Assembly: GCA_047495785.1 (NCBI GenBank)
Contig: JBLDXI010000042.1
Span: 930,001-994,000, forward strand
From: Lepidodermella squamata
Taxonomy: Eukaryota; Gastrotricha
DNA: 64,000 nucleotides
Direction of reading: 5' to 3'
Part shown: one piece after another, positions 21,166 to 31,815 of the stretch
How the letters are laid out: each line of letters opens with the position of its first letter
How positions within the stretch are numbered: the first letter of the stretch is position 1
Made by a program: the position numbers and the translations under genes
Notes under the pieces: model-generated
Database searches by the model: none
Seen by the model: the letters and a program-made list of their open reading frames with translations, nothing else
What the model was told of the DNA's origin: nothing

Positions 21166-21581
21166 CATGAGACGTACCAGGACGTAGCGCTTCGATATAA
21201 ACACCTGATTTTTGTGTTATTTTTAATAAGGTCCAAAGGTCGTTGTGGCTAAAAATAACCTCATTAGCAGCGATCGTTATTTTTCTGGTGCGGCCAGCAA
21301 AAAATCTCATTCATGATAATCACTTATTTACGCAAAGATAAGTTTTCTTGCTGCGATCTGAAGATCTCGATCTTAAAGAAAACGGCGGGTCGCGAAAAGA
21401 CCAGTTATTTTGTTTTCAATTTAAATTTTTATTATCGATGGCAAATTGATTTTATATTCTAAAAAAAAGTTGCCATCGAAAGTAATTATTATGCACACTT
21501 AAGCTAAACACATCACGTGATTTTTTACGCAAACCCGGATAATGAGAGCTTCGAAGCCGCTGCGTCCTGGTACGTCTCATG
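21166..21581. mobile_element. hAT-like MITE, copy 1
   Basis: Starts CATGAGACGTACCAGGACG and ends with its complement, with a perfect 8-bp duplication TCTTGAGC at 21158-21165 and 21582-21589. An internal hairpin CGATGGCAAATT...TTGCCATCG is present. Same family as 31391-31807. Confidence 0.88.
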
Positions 21582-21589
21582 TCTTGAGC

Positions 21590-23530
21590 AGGTAGCCTAC
21601 CTGACCACGAGAAGAGAAACTATGAGAGCTACACCAAACGCTTTACCGATTAGAGATTAGCCATTAACCACAACAGCCTGAAAAATAACAATAAATCGAT
21701 TCAGCATTTTTACAATTTATCAAGAAATTTGAAAAGGAGAGAAAAAGGCCTTTTACCCACCACCTTAAAAAGGATATAAACAAGCCCAAATGCGAGTTAT
21801 TTAACAACGATATGGTGGCCATTCATGAGGTAAATACTTCCACACATTCATTTTCATGTTCTAATTTTCTCTTTTTCAGATTTTGGGCCTGAACATTGGC
21901 ATTCTGTGGAATTCGATGCAAGTTAGCCGCCCAGGAATAATTTTTAGATTGCACTTTTAAATTGAATTTTTCTATTCTTTCCATCGCCGCATCGTCATTG
22001 AATGCTTTGAAAGCTAAGAGCTACGTCAACGTTTTTTCAACCGTATAAACTTAGCGATTAGAGCGGTCTAATCTTGTTAAACAATGCGAAAATTCGCCAA
22101 AATGAGTCAACAGCCAGCAATTCATAATATTGCAAAAAAATTTGGGCACGCTGTAGAATTCATAAACAGTCCAGCATTTCGCGTCACTTTGAAAATGAAA
22201 AATATCTTTCCTTCTTTTCAAGCCGTTTGGCCTCACTCTTTAATTTCCGAATGGCAGCGATGGCTCGGTAGCGGTGAGGAATTAGCACTTGAGATTCCGT
22301 GAGTTTACTTATACGGTTTCAAAGTGTGGGTAGTCAAAAGATGAGGCCGAGAAAGCTTACGGTCGCGGAATTGCCAATGTTTGGTAACCTTACCCTAACA
22401 TGTGAAATTAGTTTTACCTTATTTGCGTTGCAGCAAGCTTTCAACAGTCAGCCCCGGCTATTTACCAACCATTTGTAATTGTCCCTTATCCGACACAGGA
22501 ATTCTCTTGGAATCGCATGCTGTACTCCCACAATCGAGCTGCCGACTCATTATTCCAGAATTTGCCTCGTCCACAATGACAATGATGCAGATTTGATATA
22601 TTTATTACTATATTATACTAGTTGCTATGAGTTGGCATCCGAATGGCACGCGAGTAATAAGCTGTAAATTCTAGACACACAAAGATGAAATCGAAAAGAT
22701 ACATTTAGGTAAGAGAAATTTGCGCCAATGGCGCTCGTCATATTTATTAGCTGTTGGCACCGGAGCTTTGGATTTGATTTCATTTTATTTAAAGCATTAA
22801 TCACGGACCTATTTCAATCAATCAAAATCAATCAATGCCCAACTTCTACGGAACTACATCAATCAAATCAAATAATTTATATCGATAAATCACAATAAAT
22901 CACGAAACATCAGGATTTTCACCAATCCCAGGGGCTTTGGAAATTCGAAAATTCAAGATAAAATACTAACTTCCCTCTCCGAAGCGAATTTTCTTCAAAA
23001 AAGGCGGAAAAATCTTACTTTATTAGCGACATCAAAGATTTTAATTTTTTCGATTGCATCTCTCACGGTAAATTAAAATAAATCAATTCAAAATACAGCC
23101 TCGCGTAAATCAATCATTATTTAATTGCGCATTAAAGCCGCGAAAATAGTGTCTAAATCGAATCGAATCAAATTCAAAGCAGTTCATTGGCAAAAAAAAT
23201 AGATAAATTCCGTTGATAAGACTTTAAACAATCATAGAAATCTCAAGTTAGATAATAAATGTTTCAAAGTTATAAATGGCATATATCTTCGTATTGAAGC
23301 GACTGGAATAAATAATGCGATGCGTAAATTCATGGAAAAAGAATAGACAATATTTCGACAATTTTTCTCACACAAGGGTCCCAACCACTGTGGGTTTTCG
23401 AGGGTATTTTACCTTGGCCTTCATACAAATGAGGGATGCGATATCCCCATTTTTCTCGATCCTTCGCGCACTGATTTAACAAATGAGTATCGTGACAAAA
23501 CAAATACATGGCTTATAGCTTATACTTCAT
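21590..23530. other. AT-rich stretch without a firm gene
   Basis: A plus-strand frame at 22084-22298 ends at a good donor (CC/GTGAGT), and an acceptor TTGCAG lies near 22434, so it may be an exon of an unrecognised gene. There is no domain or signal peptide. GATTTGATTT-type repeats occur at 22765-22870. A further tiny frame at 21815-21960 also has donor and acceptor signals. None is strong enough to call as a gene. Confidence 0.3.
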
Positions 23531-23532
23531 AT

Positions 23533-23713
23533 CGCAGGGTGGTTGACAGATCGACCTGACTAAAATAGAAACAAATGGCGTAATGCATTTGATGCACACA
23601 AAAAACTGGCGCTCAGTTTTTCCGGCACGCGACTGACTTGGCGGAGATGCAAAAAATAGTTTTACGCTATTTTGTTTCTATTCTAGGCAGGTCGTTCTGT
23701 CGCCCACCCTGCG
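23533..23713. mobile_element. Short MITE with about 45-bp terminal repeats
   Basis: Left CGCAGGGTGGTTGACAGATC and right complement-type GTCGCCCACCCTGCG, with TAGAAACAAA / TTTGTTTCTA continuing the pairing. Flanks are ATAT on both sides; the exact target duplication is unclear. Confidence 0.7.
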
Positions 23714-23867
23714 ATATATCAGAGGTTTGGATTTGATTTCATTTGATTTACATTTACAGCTTACTGCTTACAGTAAATCAAATTAAATCATTGTCTCACT
23801 TTAGTTCCAAATGATCAATTATCCATTTTTCATTGGAAACCCAAGAAGTAAATACCAACGATCGATC

Positions 23868-24367
23868 CTACTGCTGCCAATACTGCGCCAAAAATACTAG
23901 CGATAGCAGCGTCAGGTAACCCCAAGGTCCTGCCGTAGTGGCTGAATTCAAATTCCGAGGTTCCCGCGTACTAGTAGCCTCCAGCATCACATTTGCAATC
24001 GTAACATTTTGGTTATTGCACAAATCTGTTGTGCAGCAATGTACAAAATTTCCTGATATGCAGCCTTTTTCATCTATACATCCGCGTATTCCTGTTTCCC
24101 TAAAATCGATGAAAATCGAAATATTGAAGACCATTGAATTCATTGAAAACCACCGACTACTCACAATTCACTGTCGAAGAAAATGCATCCGTAGTTGTAA
24201 TTCGAAGGGCAGTTGTATTCCATGTAGTTCTTTGGATCTCCGCAGTAAGTAGTCTCGTTTGGAATGCATAGGTAACATTGCGTAACTTCTGCAGCAGAAG
24301 GCTGCAATTGGCTTAACACTAACAGTGCTCCTAGAGAAACATTGACTAGGTTCGAAGTCCATTTCAT
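23868..24367 (-). CDS. Ly6/uPAR-like (three-finger) GPI-anchored protein
   Basis: Exons 24367-24165 and 24099-23868, phase-2 GT-AG intron, 144 residues. The N-terminus is M-K-W-T-S followed by a hydrophobic core (L-G-A-L-L-V-L-S) to about residue 27. The domain opens C-Y-L-C, has further paired cysteines, and closes with the family signature H-C-C-T-T-D-L-C-N-N. The C-terminus is a hydrophobic tail (W-G-Y-L-T-L-L-S-L-V-F-L) after Ser/Thr/Asn-rich sequence, fitting GPI attachment. N-x-T sites are present. It should sit on the outer cell surface. Family is secure from the cysteine pattern; ligand unknown. Confidence 0.85.
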
Positions 24368-24399
24368 AGAAATCGAGTGTTTCTTTTGATAGTAAGTGT

Positions 24400-24871
24400 C
24401 AAATTGTATCGTAATTTCTCTCGACCCATAAAATAGTGACTTGTGCAGAAATGAATCGGCCTCAGATAAATCAGGTTCGTCATTCAATTGTCTTCGCTCG
24501 GTGTCCGGACAAGACACTGTCGGATAGGGTTCTGGGAAATCGGTTGCGTCATGCCAATGTTCAATATCGGGAATCAAAGGAAGAAAAGCATCGTTGCAAT
24601 CTTCGCAATTCAAATTTCCCTGATCAGTGAAACAGCAGTCGGTTTTTGCATCATAAAAGGCTGTTATTTCTATCGAAGAAATTAGTGACTTGTGCAGAAA
24701 TGAATCGGCCTCGGATAAATCGGGTTCGTCATTCGATTTTCTTCGTTTCGTCGGACACGATAATGTTGTACAGTGTCCTGAGAAATCGGTTGCGTCACGT
24801 GAATGTTGAAAAAAAGGTATCCAAGAAGAAGAAATCCAAGTGGACCAGGATCCTCCCCAAAAGAATGACAT
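24400..24871 (-). other. Tandemly repeated open frame upstream of the Ly6 gene
   Basis: The minus strand stays open from about 24871 into the Ly6 signal region. It contains two related about 38-codon segments around 24790-24680 and 24560-24440, both with N-D-E-P-D-L-S-E-A-D and S-F-L-H-K-S-L, separated by a Cys-rich piece (D-C-C-F...C-E-D-C). There is no start codon or signal peptide of its own. It could be an upstream exon, a second gene, or a duplicated untranslated region that happens to be open. Confidence 0.35.
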
Positions 24872-24899
24872 CCTGGTATCTCAACAACAAAAAATAAAA

Positions 24900-26230
24900 G
24901 CCTATTGTAAATAGAGAGATTTAGAAAAATATATCCATCATGCGGGTATATTCTGAGGAATCTACCAAGGCTAACACTGGCTAACGTCGAACCAGAGACA
25001 CTGAATAGCGCTGAATTCAACGCTGACACTTCAATTTAAGCAGACAGCGTCAATTCAAGGTTCAAGGCGATTGATCAATGCCAGCCTTGATTTTCCGTCG
25101 TTAGGGGTGAAATGGGCAATTTGGCCGAAAATTGAGGTAATTACATTACTTTTGATAGCTCAAAGACGTTCGATTTCTAAACATTTGTGCCGCACAGTCA
25201 TGCAGTCAGACACATAGTCTTTGAGCTCAGGGTGCGAAGTATGGGGGTGCTGGGAGGTCGCGACACCCCAGCTCCGGGACTCAACAACAAGACAACAACA
25301 AGAAGACTGGAAAACCACAGGGGAGACCCTTTGGTTACTTTGGCTGGGTCCTGGGTCCTAGAAAATTGACTTAGTAGAACCAGTGAATCCACTATTTTCT
25401 GATTGGTCGGGTGGTTTGAAGTCTGAGATTGGTTGGTTTTCGAAGCACGTCACACGCACCACCTTTTTAATTTTTTTTCTGTGATTGCACTTCCCAGGAT
25501 GAGATCATAAATTATGATGGTGTGATTGCCATGGTTAACACTATGTCCAATCGTTGTCGCCCAAAGAGCAAAGCGTCTTGATCAGACGATTCCAGATTTG
25601 ACTCTTGGCAGCTTCGAAATCTTGTCGATCCATAATAACAGTAAGGGAACGCGAAATACGAAATTTAACGAAGACATCATCCTGTTGAAAGGCTTTATCG
25701 GAATTTTTTTTAGCAGGGAATTAGGTCAATAACGCGCTGTCAACAAGGAAATTCGACTTAGCGGCCACAAAGAAGGTCTTATCCACCAACCGCGATCCGA
25801 AATGAATTTTCGGAATTTTGTGAATGATTTGTGCCAATTTTATGAAGCCTTCAGTTTTGGATGGTTGTACAATGTTTTTTCAGGAATCGGTGACGTAGAT
25901 CCATTACGGACCATCCTCTCAAAAAAACTTGAAGCCTCTGGCAAGAGAGACAATCAATTCAGACCAAATAAGATGCAAAAATAGCATTTTTCAAAAATGA
26001 GAATTTTTAATAAAAATTGCGGACAGAATTTTTGTCACCAATATTTTCTCTCGCACCCAATTCAAATGAAAATTTGAGGAAAGTTTACCGCAGACTAGAT
26101 CTATCGACTGGTGAAAACCACTTTAAAACATTCCTCATGGTTGAAATGTTATTGAAAAAATGCGATGCAAAAAAAAATATTACGCATACTTTATAATCGA
26201 AGTATGTATTTAACTATTTAACCTCACATC
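24900..26230. other. No gene recognised
   Basis: Around 25229-25370 there is MITE-like sequence (CAGGGTGCGAAGTA, CTCCGGGACTC, TTTGGCTGGGTCC) related to the hAT-like family at 62395. The rest shows only short, unsupported frames. Confidence 0.4.
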
Positions 26231-26302
26231 TCTCTGATGGTCTGGTGGTTAGGATTCCGCGCTTTCACCCCGGGGGCCCGGGTTCGTTTCCCGGGCAGGG
26301 AA
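26231..26302 (+). tRNA. tRNA-Glu (TTC), possibly decayed
   Basis: Acceptor TCTCTGA pairs with the CAGGGA 3' side. D-arm TCTGGTGGTTAGGA is present and the anticodon loop CTTTCAC gives TTC. The anticodon stem has a C-C mismatch and the T loop reads TTCGTTT where TTCGATT is usual, so function is uncertain. Confidence 0.65.
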
Positions 26303-26486
26303 AGTGTTGCTCTAAAATTAGCGTTTTGCTATAATCTGCAAAGTGGGTCTCGAAAAATTTCGGTTAATCGAACTGTCAATATTCTGCTTCTACTTAACCT
26401 GGCTAAGATGACAATTTAGTCTCACAAAATGTAAGCTGCGCAAGCTGGAGATTCGGGCAGTCCGTCGTCTAAGGCAAAAAATATTC

Positions 26487-26540
26487 TGGAGGATACGGGC
26501 GTCGATCCCGTTACCTCTTGCATGCTAAGCGAGCGCTCTT
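26487..26540 (-). pseudogene. tRNA-Ala (AGC) fragment, 5' truncated
   Basis: The minus strand reads anticodon arm CTCGCTTAGCATGCAAG, a good T-arm (ACGGGATCGACGCCCGT) and an ATCCTCC 3' side. The 5' acceptor and D-arm are missing, replaced by repeated GGGGCTCAAAA. Confidence 0.6.
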
Positions 26541-26641
26541 GAGCCCCTTTTGAGCCCCTTTATGCCTGAATCATTATGTAACAAAGGTATTCTAAATTCT
26601 AAACAATAACGTAACACTAGCAGTAAATTTATAAAAACCTA

Positions 26642-26715
26642 GCGGCAACTGTGAGACTCGAACCCCCGACATTGCGATTAATTGGCTGGAAGCCAGAGTT
26701 TGATTCCCCGCCTGG
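26642..26715 (-). other. tRNA-like sequence
   Basis: Contains a B-box GGGTTCGAGTC and a hairpin TGGCTTCCAGCCA but no proper cloverleaf. Probably a tRNA-derived remnant or SINE head. Confidence 0.3.
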
Positions 26716-26775
26716 AAGCCAGTTTTTTACACGATATTGAAGCTGAAATCTGTGATTTTGCCAGAAATGTACAGC

Positions 26776-26848
26776 CGCCAGATGCGGGGCTCGAAACCAC
26801 GACCCTGGGATTAAGAGTCCCATGCTCTACCGACTGAGCTAACCGGGA
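26776..26848 (-). pseudogene. tRNA-Lys (CTT)-like, decayed acceptor
   Basis: The minus strand has TAGCTCAGTCGGTAGAGCA and anticodon arm GGGACTCTTAATCCC (CTT). The acceptor halves no longer pair and the T stem has mismatches. Confidence 0.6.
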
Positions 26849-26897
26849 TGAGACTGAATACAGCGTCTGGCAGAAGTTTCGGATAATGTTTTCTCGA

Positions 26898-27017
26898 GAG
26901 TGCGCGAAGTAGCGGGGAGACTGGGAGTACGATACTCCCAGTTCGAGAATTCTCGGCATGAAAAACCGATGAATGGTTGAAAGTACCCCCAACTCGAGCA
27001 TCCTACTTCGAACACTG
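26898..27017. mobile_element. Short MITE of the GCGAAGTAG family
   Basis: Left AGTGCGCGAAGTAG and right CTACTTCGAACACTG pair as terminal repeats; an internal palindrome CTGGGAGTACGATACTCCCAG is present. Related to 55121-55781 and 62395-62538. Confidence 0.6.
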
Positions 27018-27019
27018 CT

Positions 27020-30000
27020 GGAGAACTGATGAATTAAAAATTAAAGCAGCAGCTACTCTGATATAGCAATAAACGGCTTGTCCATCTCATGGCGATTCTT
27101 CCGTGGAAAACAGCACCCTTCTGGGCTTCACCAATCCTAAGTTACGCCGTTTCAAAAAATTTCAATTTCCCTGGACAGCAAGTCGATAGGGGATGGGGGA
27201 TGGGTGGGATATGATCGCTCCCTTGAAAATAGGGCGCGGGAATTGTGTAACCCTTCGGAAATCCCATCCTGATTTCGCCAGCAATATGGCCCAATCGGGT
27301 CTAAAAAGTATATGTCAAATTTAAAATCTATAACTGGATTGTGAAAGCTCATCTCCAAAGCATTTCGCTAATTCCAGGATTGCCTTTAAAATTATTCTAA
27401 AGCTTTTGAGGTCCATATTTACCCGCTTTTACGACTACCCACTCCCAATTAGAAAAGGCTAGATGATAAACCCTTGAATTGGTGTATTTAATTATGAAAA
27501 CCTTTTGAACGTCCTCCGACCACTTGAGACAGTCAGCAGAAGAGCCAGAAATAATAAGAAAATATTAAAAAAATGTATTATAAAAAAATCAATAAAAAAC
27601 TGAGAAGCAACAACAAAAAAGCAACAACAAAAATTGCTATCCACTACTGCATTACCCACCACAGCCATACGACGCATCATAACCACTCGACCACTCAACA
27701 ATGGAGAATCATCATCCATTTATAAAGATAAAGCTGCTCAATGCGCCCCAAACCTGGGCGAATTGAGATCCATAAGGTTTCGTAATCAGGACCATTGGAA
27801 ACGTGTAAATATGCAATAAAATCAGGGGGTAATTTCTTTCACTGCCCAACTCGCCCGAAACGACGGTATATTTATAAATTAGAATTTCGAATATTGAACA
27901 TGTCAGTGCGGCTCTTAGCATTGTAACGCTTTCGTAAAGAAGTATTCTACTCAGGATTTTGTGATGATTACTGGAGAAGGCTTTTGATGAGAAAATGGAA
28001 TAGAAATGTTTTTACCATTACCTAGATGTTCGAGAAGAAGGCGTTCGATGCTTGATGCAAATTCGTTGAGCAAATGGCCAATATGACCAATGCACCAGCC
28101 AAGTGAAGAGCCTACTCTTCTCGCAACAATTCATTGATTGTTATGATTGTTATGCAAAGTTGATTTCGCGAAGAAACAACGAAATTGTAACTCTTTCTAG
28201 GTAGATACCTCTGGCGACTAAATATTTACTTCGCACCTGGTTGTATTGGTCGATTGTGACGGCTATGAAGCTGAGACGCCATTGTGCGCATCTATTTCTG
28301 TGGCAGCCTTTCTGCATCCATGAAATTGACTACAGATCGTTCAGTTGTCAGCGAGCCGCCAGCTTTGCTGCCAGTGATCAGGCTTTCTCTTATCATATCC
28401 TTTTGTAAATTCGTGTTTGGTTGAAATTACTAACAATCTTGGCCAATACAGCAAGAAAATCGTTCATCGCAAGCGCCTCCGGAATCCGTGATGGCATACT
28501 GGAAAAAGGTGAGCCTCCAATGCTTGGATTTGCCGAGTTGCTAGCTTATTAGCTTCGATAATTGTTGCTAATATATAATTTTGCCGAGAAATGAAATTCC
28601 GGCATCCGACCAGGGAGACTCTGCCGGTCCCTTGCATTACGTGAAATGTGAGAAGCTGTTACAGTGTTGCCTACGCCCTGCCAGGTCTATACAATGACAA
28701 CATTCCATTCTTTCCAGCTGAGTAATTTACAGGGTGGCATTTGCAGTAAAATAATGTAAAATATGCAGATTCCCAGAAAGATGCAAAATTATCATTGTGC
28801 CGGGCCGCTTCGAAAACAGCGCTGATGGAAGATGGGACCTTGAAGTCTATAAACGTCCTATAACCGCTACGTCTTCTCACAGTAGAACAAAATCCATAAA
28901 CTGTGAAAGGTAGTTATCATAAATAATATATAATAGTACGAAAATGTATCCGCTCTATTCGCGATAAAATGTGGCTATGTGAGCTATAATAACGCAAAGT
29001 GCAGACTCTGATAACGATGAAATTTACAGCTAGAAGTGGTTTTCCGGATCATTTTTGAAAAGCTGCCGTAAAACAGCCTTAAATGTGTCTGCTATCACCG
29101 GCAGTTTGAAGGTCATGTCTCGAAATTTTGGCAGCATACACACCTATTTTCGGTTTATTTGAGTGCAATAAAAGTCACGAAAACCCCCGCGACCCCTACA
29201 TTTTATTATTCTGCGATTGCGAGAAAATCAAAAGGTTAAAAATTTGCCGCAAAAGAGCCGGGATCAAGCGGGCCAAGCCATTATAGCCGTTGGATCCGGT
29301 TACATTCAGCGGAAAATCCGCCGGAGCCGAGAAACATCCCCGATTGCTTAGAGACTTGAGCCAGCCGCAACTCGCGCCCCCTCTTTCTCCGGAGCGGGCT
29401 CGGATAGCCAAATGCGCGATTGAATTTGAAAGACTAAACGGCTGGATTCGCGGTTCAAGAGATAGACTGTACGTTTGACAAATAGTGATGAGATCCATGG
29501 TGATGCGGACGGGCGTGATAAAAGCACTTCTAAATTGCAGCAATAAAGCAAACGAGTGATAAGCCTTCAGGCCGCTATACTGATAGCGCATGCTTGTGAT
29601 AGGCATGATAACATGCGAACTGAAAAGCTGCATATTTTTTACTGCTCATTTTTATAGGGTGAGTAAAAATCTGTCGCCCGAAATTAAACAAGTGCGTAGG
29701 CAGCGTTCACGCAGCGCCGCCCTGGAAAAACGCTAAGCCGCGCGCATGTTAAAATGCGCCGCCTTAAAATAAGTAATTTCGCCCACCTTAATGCGTCAGA
29801 TGATGATCCTTATCCCATCCTGAAACAATTTAGGATGGGATAAGGATATGTTGACCATATTTTAACTGCTTTACTTTAACTTTAGTACTTATATGTCGCG
29901 TAAGTTCCTACGTTGATCAATTGTTGATCAAATATTCAATTATAGTAGCAGGGCCGTTCATCGGTGCAACAACCAACCATCAACCATCAACCAATAACCA

Positions 30001-30130
30001 ATACCCTCAAACATTCCTCAAATTATAATTTAGCAATGTAGTATTGATTTAGCTAGCAGGGGGAACTTAATGGATAAAGCCTGTTGATGGATGAGAGGAA
30101 TTTGCTTTAAAATCAGGTTTTGGATAGGTT
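27020..30130. other. Gene-poor stretch
   Basis: Only unsupported frames. A perfect 16-bp-arm hairpin at 29806-29847 is listed separately. Slight Ala/Pro-rich frames at 29196-29633 lie on both strands and are not convincing. Confidence 0.4.
29806..29847. repeat. Perfect short hairpin
   Basis: ATCCTTATCCCATCCT and its exact complement around a 10-bp loop. Could be a foldback remnant; no associated gene. Confidence 0.7.
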
Positions 30131-30135
30131 CTACA

Positions 30136-30321
30136 TTAGTTAATGATTACCGGGCAGATTACTGCAAAATAGCAATCGGGCACCGCGTTGGCATTGATGT
30201 TATGATATGGCAAATGATGACGAGACTGGATTGCGCTGAAAGTTAAACCATAGCTACTAGCTACATCGCAGAATACGATGAGCCCGAGCAGTATCTGAAA
30301 TAACCTGCATAATGGTAGCAT
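30136..30321 (-). CDS. Possible small secreted protein
   Basis: A 61-codon single frame begins M-L-P-L-C-R-L-F-Q-I-L-L-G-L-I-V-F with a plausible cleavage after S-S-Y-G. The remaining about 36 residues are His/Asn/Ile-rich with two cysteines. There is no paralog or splice support, so this rests on the signal-like start alone and may be chance. Confidence 0.25.
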   Translation of the reverse strand: MLPLCRLFQILLGLIVFCDVASSYGLTFSAIQSRHHLPYHNINANAVPDCYFAVICPVIIN

Positions 30322-30759
30322 ACAAACTCGCAGATATCAGTAGAAGTTCGGAAATAATCGCAATCGGGCATAAATGCCATCCCATTGCCCTTTTCATAAT
30401 ATCAAGCGAGGTTTATATACGGAGGAAAATACGGAGGCAACTTCGTAGTGAAGGCGTGTCTTGAAACACTACACCTACAATTCATGAAGCAACTGCCGAT
30501 ATTAAAATGAAGGTTGGTTAGTTCATGAGATTCAGTTTAGTTTCCGGGTATTTACGTAAATAATCGTTAATCACTTCATCAAAGTCGATTTTTTCGCTTC
30601 CGTGCGCGATTGAAATACAGGGTCAATAAAAAGTCTTGTCAAATGCGAAAAAGGATTCACCAAAAAATGAGCACGAGTTTTCTTCCTCGTTTTATTCACA
30701 AAATAAAGTAAAAAATTACACGAGAAAAAAAAATCCAGTTGTTTATTGTTTATTGTGCT

Positions 30760-30831
30760 CAGACGAACCGGGAATCGAACCCGGGCCGCCGCGGTGAAAG
30801 CGCGGAATCCTAACCACTAGACTATCAGGGA
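30760..30831 (-). tRNA. tRNA-Glu (TTC) with altered 3' acceptor
   Basis: The minus strand matches the usual eukaryotic tRNA-Glu from TCCCTGATAGTCTAGTGG through the CTTTCAC anticodon loop and the T-arm GGGTTCGATTCCC. The final acceptor strand is TTCGTCT rather than a complement of TCCCTGA, so the stem cannot close; probably a pseudogene or a recent 3' rearrangement. Confidence 0.6.
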
Positions 30832-30907
30832 GATATGAAATTAAATGCTTGGATTATGTGATAAATTTTTAATAGCTTGTTGAAATTCAAATGAAGAAAA
30901 AACGAGT

Positions 30908-30982
30908 GGGCCCGTTCGGGAATTGAACCCGTGACCTCTCGCACCCGAAGCGAGAATCATACCCCTAATAGACCAACGGGCC
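30908..30982 (-). tRNA. tRNA-Pro (CGG)
   Basis: The minus strand has a seven-pair acceptor GGCCCGT/ACGGGCC, anticodon arm CTCGCTTCGGGTGCGAG (CGG) and T-arm ACGGGTTCAATTCCCGA. The D-loop carries about three extra bases (CTATTAGGGG) compared with usual tRNA-Pro. Confidence 0.8.
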
Positions 30983-31052
30983 TGCTATAGAAAACCCTCG
31001 TGGGCTTCTAACATGGCAATTGGGATACACCAAAGACAGCGCAAAAAGGTAC

Positions 31053-31124
31053 GCCGAGACCCGGGATCGAACCAGGGACCTTTAGATCTTCAGTCTAACG
31101 CTCTCCCAACTGAGCTATCTCGGC
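31053..31124 (-). tRNA. tRNA-Phe (GAA)
   Basis: The minus strand has acceptor GCCGAGA/TCTCGGC, D-arm TAGCTCAGTTGGGAGAGC, anticodon arm AGACTGAAGATCT (GAA) and T-arm CTGGTTCGATCCCGG. A fully canonical cloverleaf. Confidence 0.9.
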
Positions 31125-31390
31125 TAGATGGCAGAAGGGTATTCACTTTCCGCTACATTACATATTTCAAAATCGCAGAAAAAATTAAATGGTGCGTGTC
31201 GCGTGCTCTTTGCGTGCTCAATCAACTCTCCCAAAACCCAAAACGCCCTCCCTTCATAAGGAAGGGCCTGCACCCCACCTTCCATATAACGGCCGACCGC
31301 AACATCGGCTCACAGCAGGTTCAGCCACTGGCGTATGTCGAAGAGACAGGAGTCGCTTCTGCGATTTTATAGCTTATAGCTGAATTTTGT

Positions 31391-31807
31391 CATGAGACGT
31401 ACCAGGACGCGGCGCCTCGATTTAGATGCCTGATTTTTGTGTTATTTTTTAATAAGGTCCAAAGGTCGTTGTGGCTAAAAATAACCTCATTAGCAGCGGT
31501 CGTTATTTTTCTTCTGCGACCAGCAAAAAATCTCATTCATGAAAATCACGTATTTACGCAAAGATCAGTTTTTTTCAGTGGCCTGAAGATCTAGATCTTA
31601 AAGAAAACGGCGGGGTCTCGAAAAGATCGGTTATTTTGTTTTCAATTATAATTTTTATTTTCGATGGCAAATTAATTTTATATTAAATAAAAAATTTGCC
31701 ATCGAAAGTAATTATTATGCACACTTGTGCTAAACACGTCACGTGATTTTTTACGCAAACCCGGATAACGGAAGCTTCGAAGCCGCTGCGTCCTGGTACG
31801 TCTCATG
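31391..31807. mobile_element. hAT-like MITE, copy 2
   Basis: About 90% similar to 21166-21581 by eye, same CATGAGACGTACCAGGACG ends, with a perfect 8-bp duplication AATTTTGT at 31383-31390 and 31808-31815. Confidence 0.88.
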
Positions 31808-31815
31808 AATTTTGT

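Noticed and set aside
29806-29847. Transcription terminator
   Set aside because: A perfect hairpin without a T-run or neighbouring gene, in eukaryotic DNA; a fold-back remnant is more likely.
31013-31372. Plus-strand open frame of 119 codons
   Set aside because: Its start is the reverse complement of tRNA-Phe (the familiar R-D-P-G-S-N-Q-G-P-L-D-L-Q artefact).
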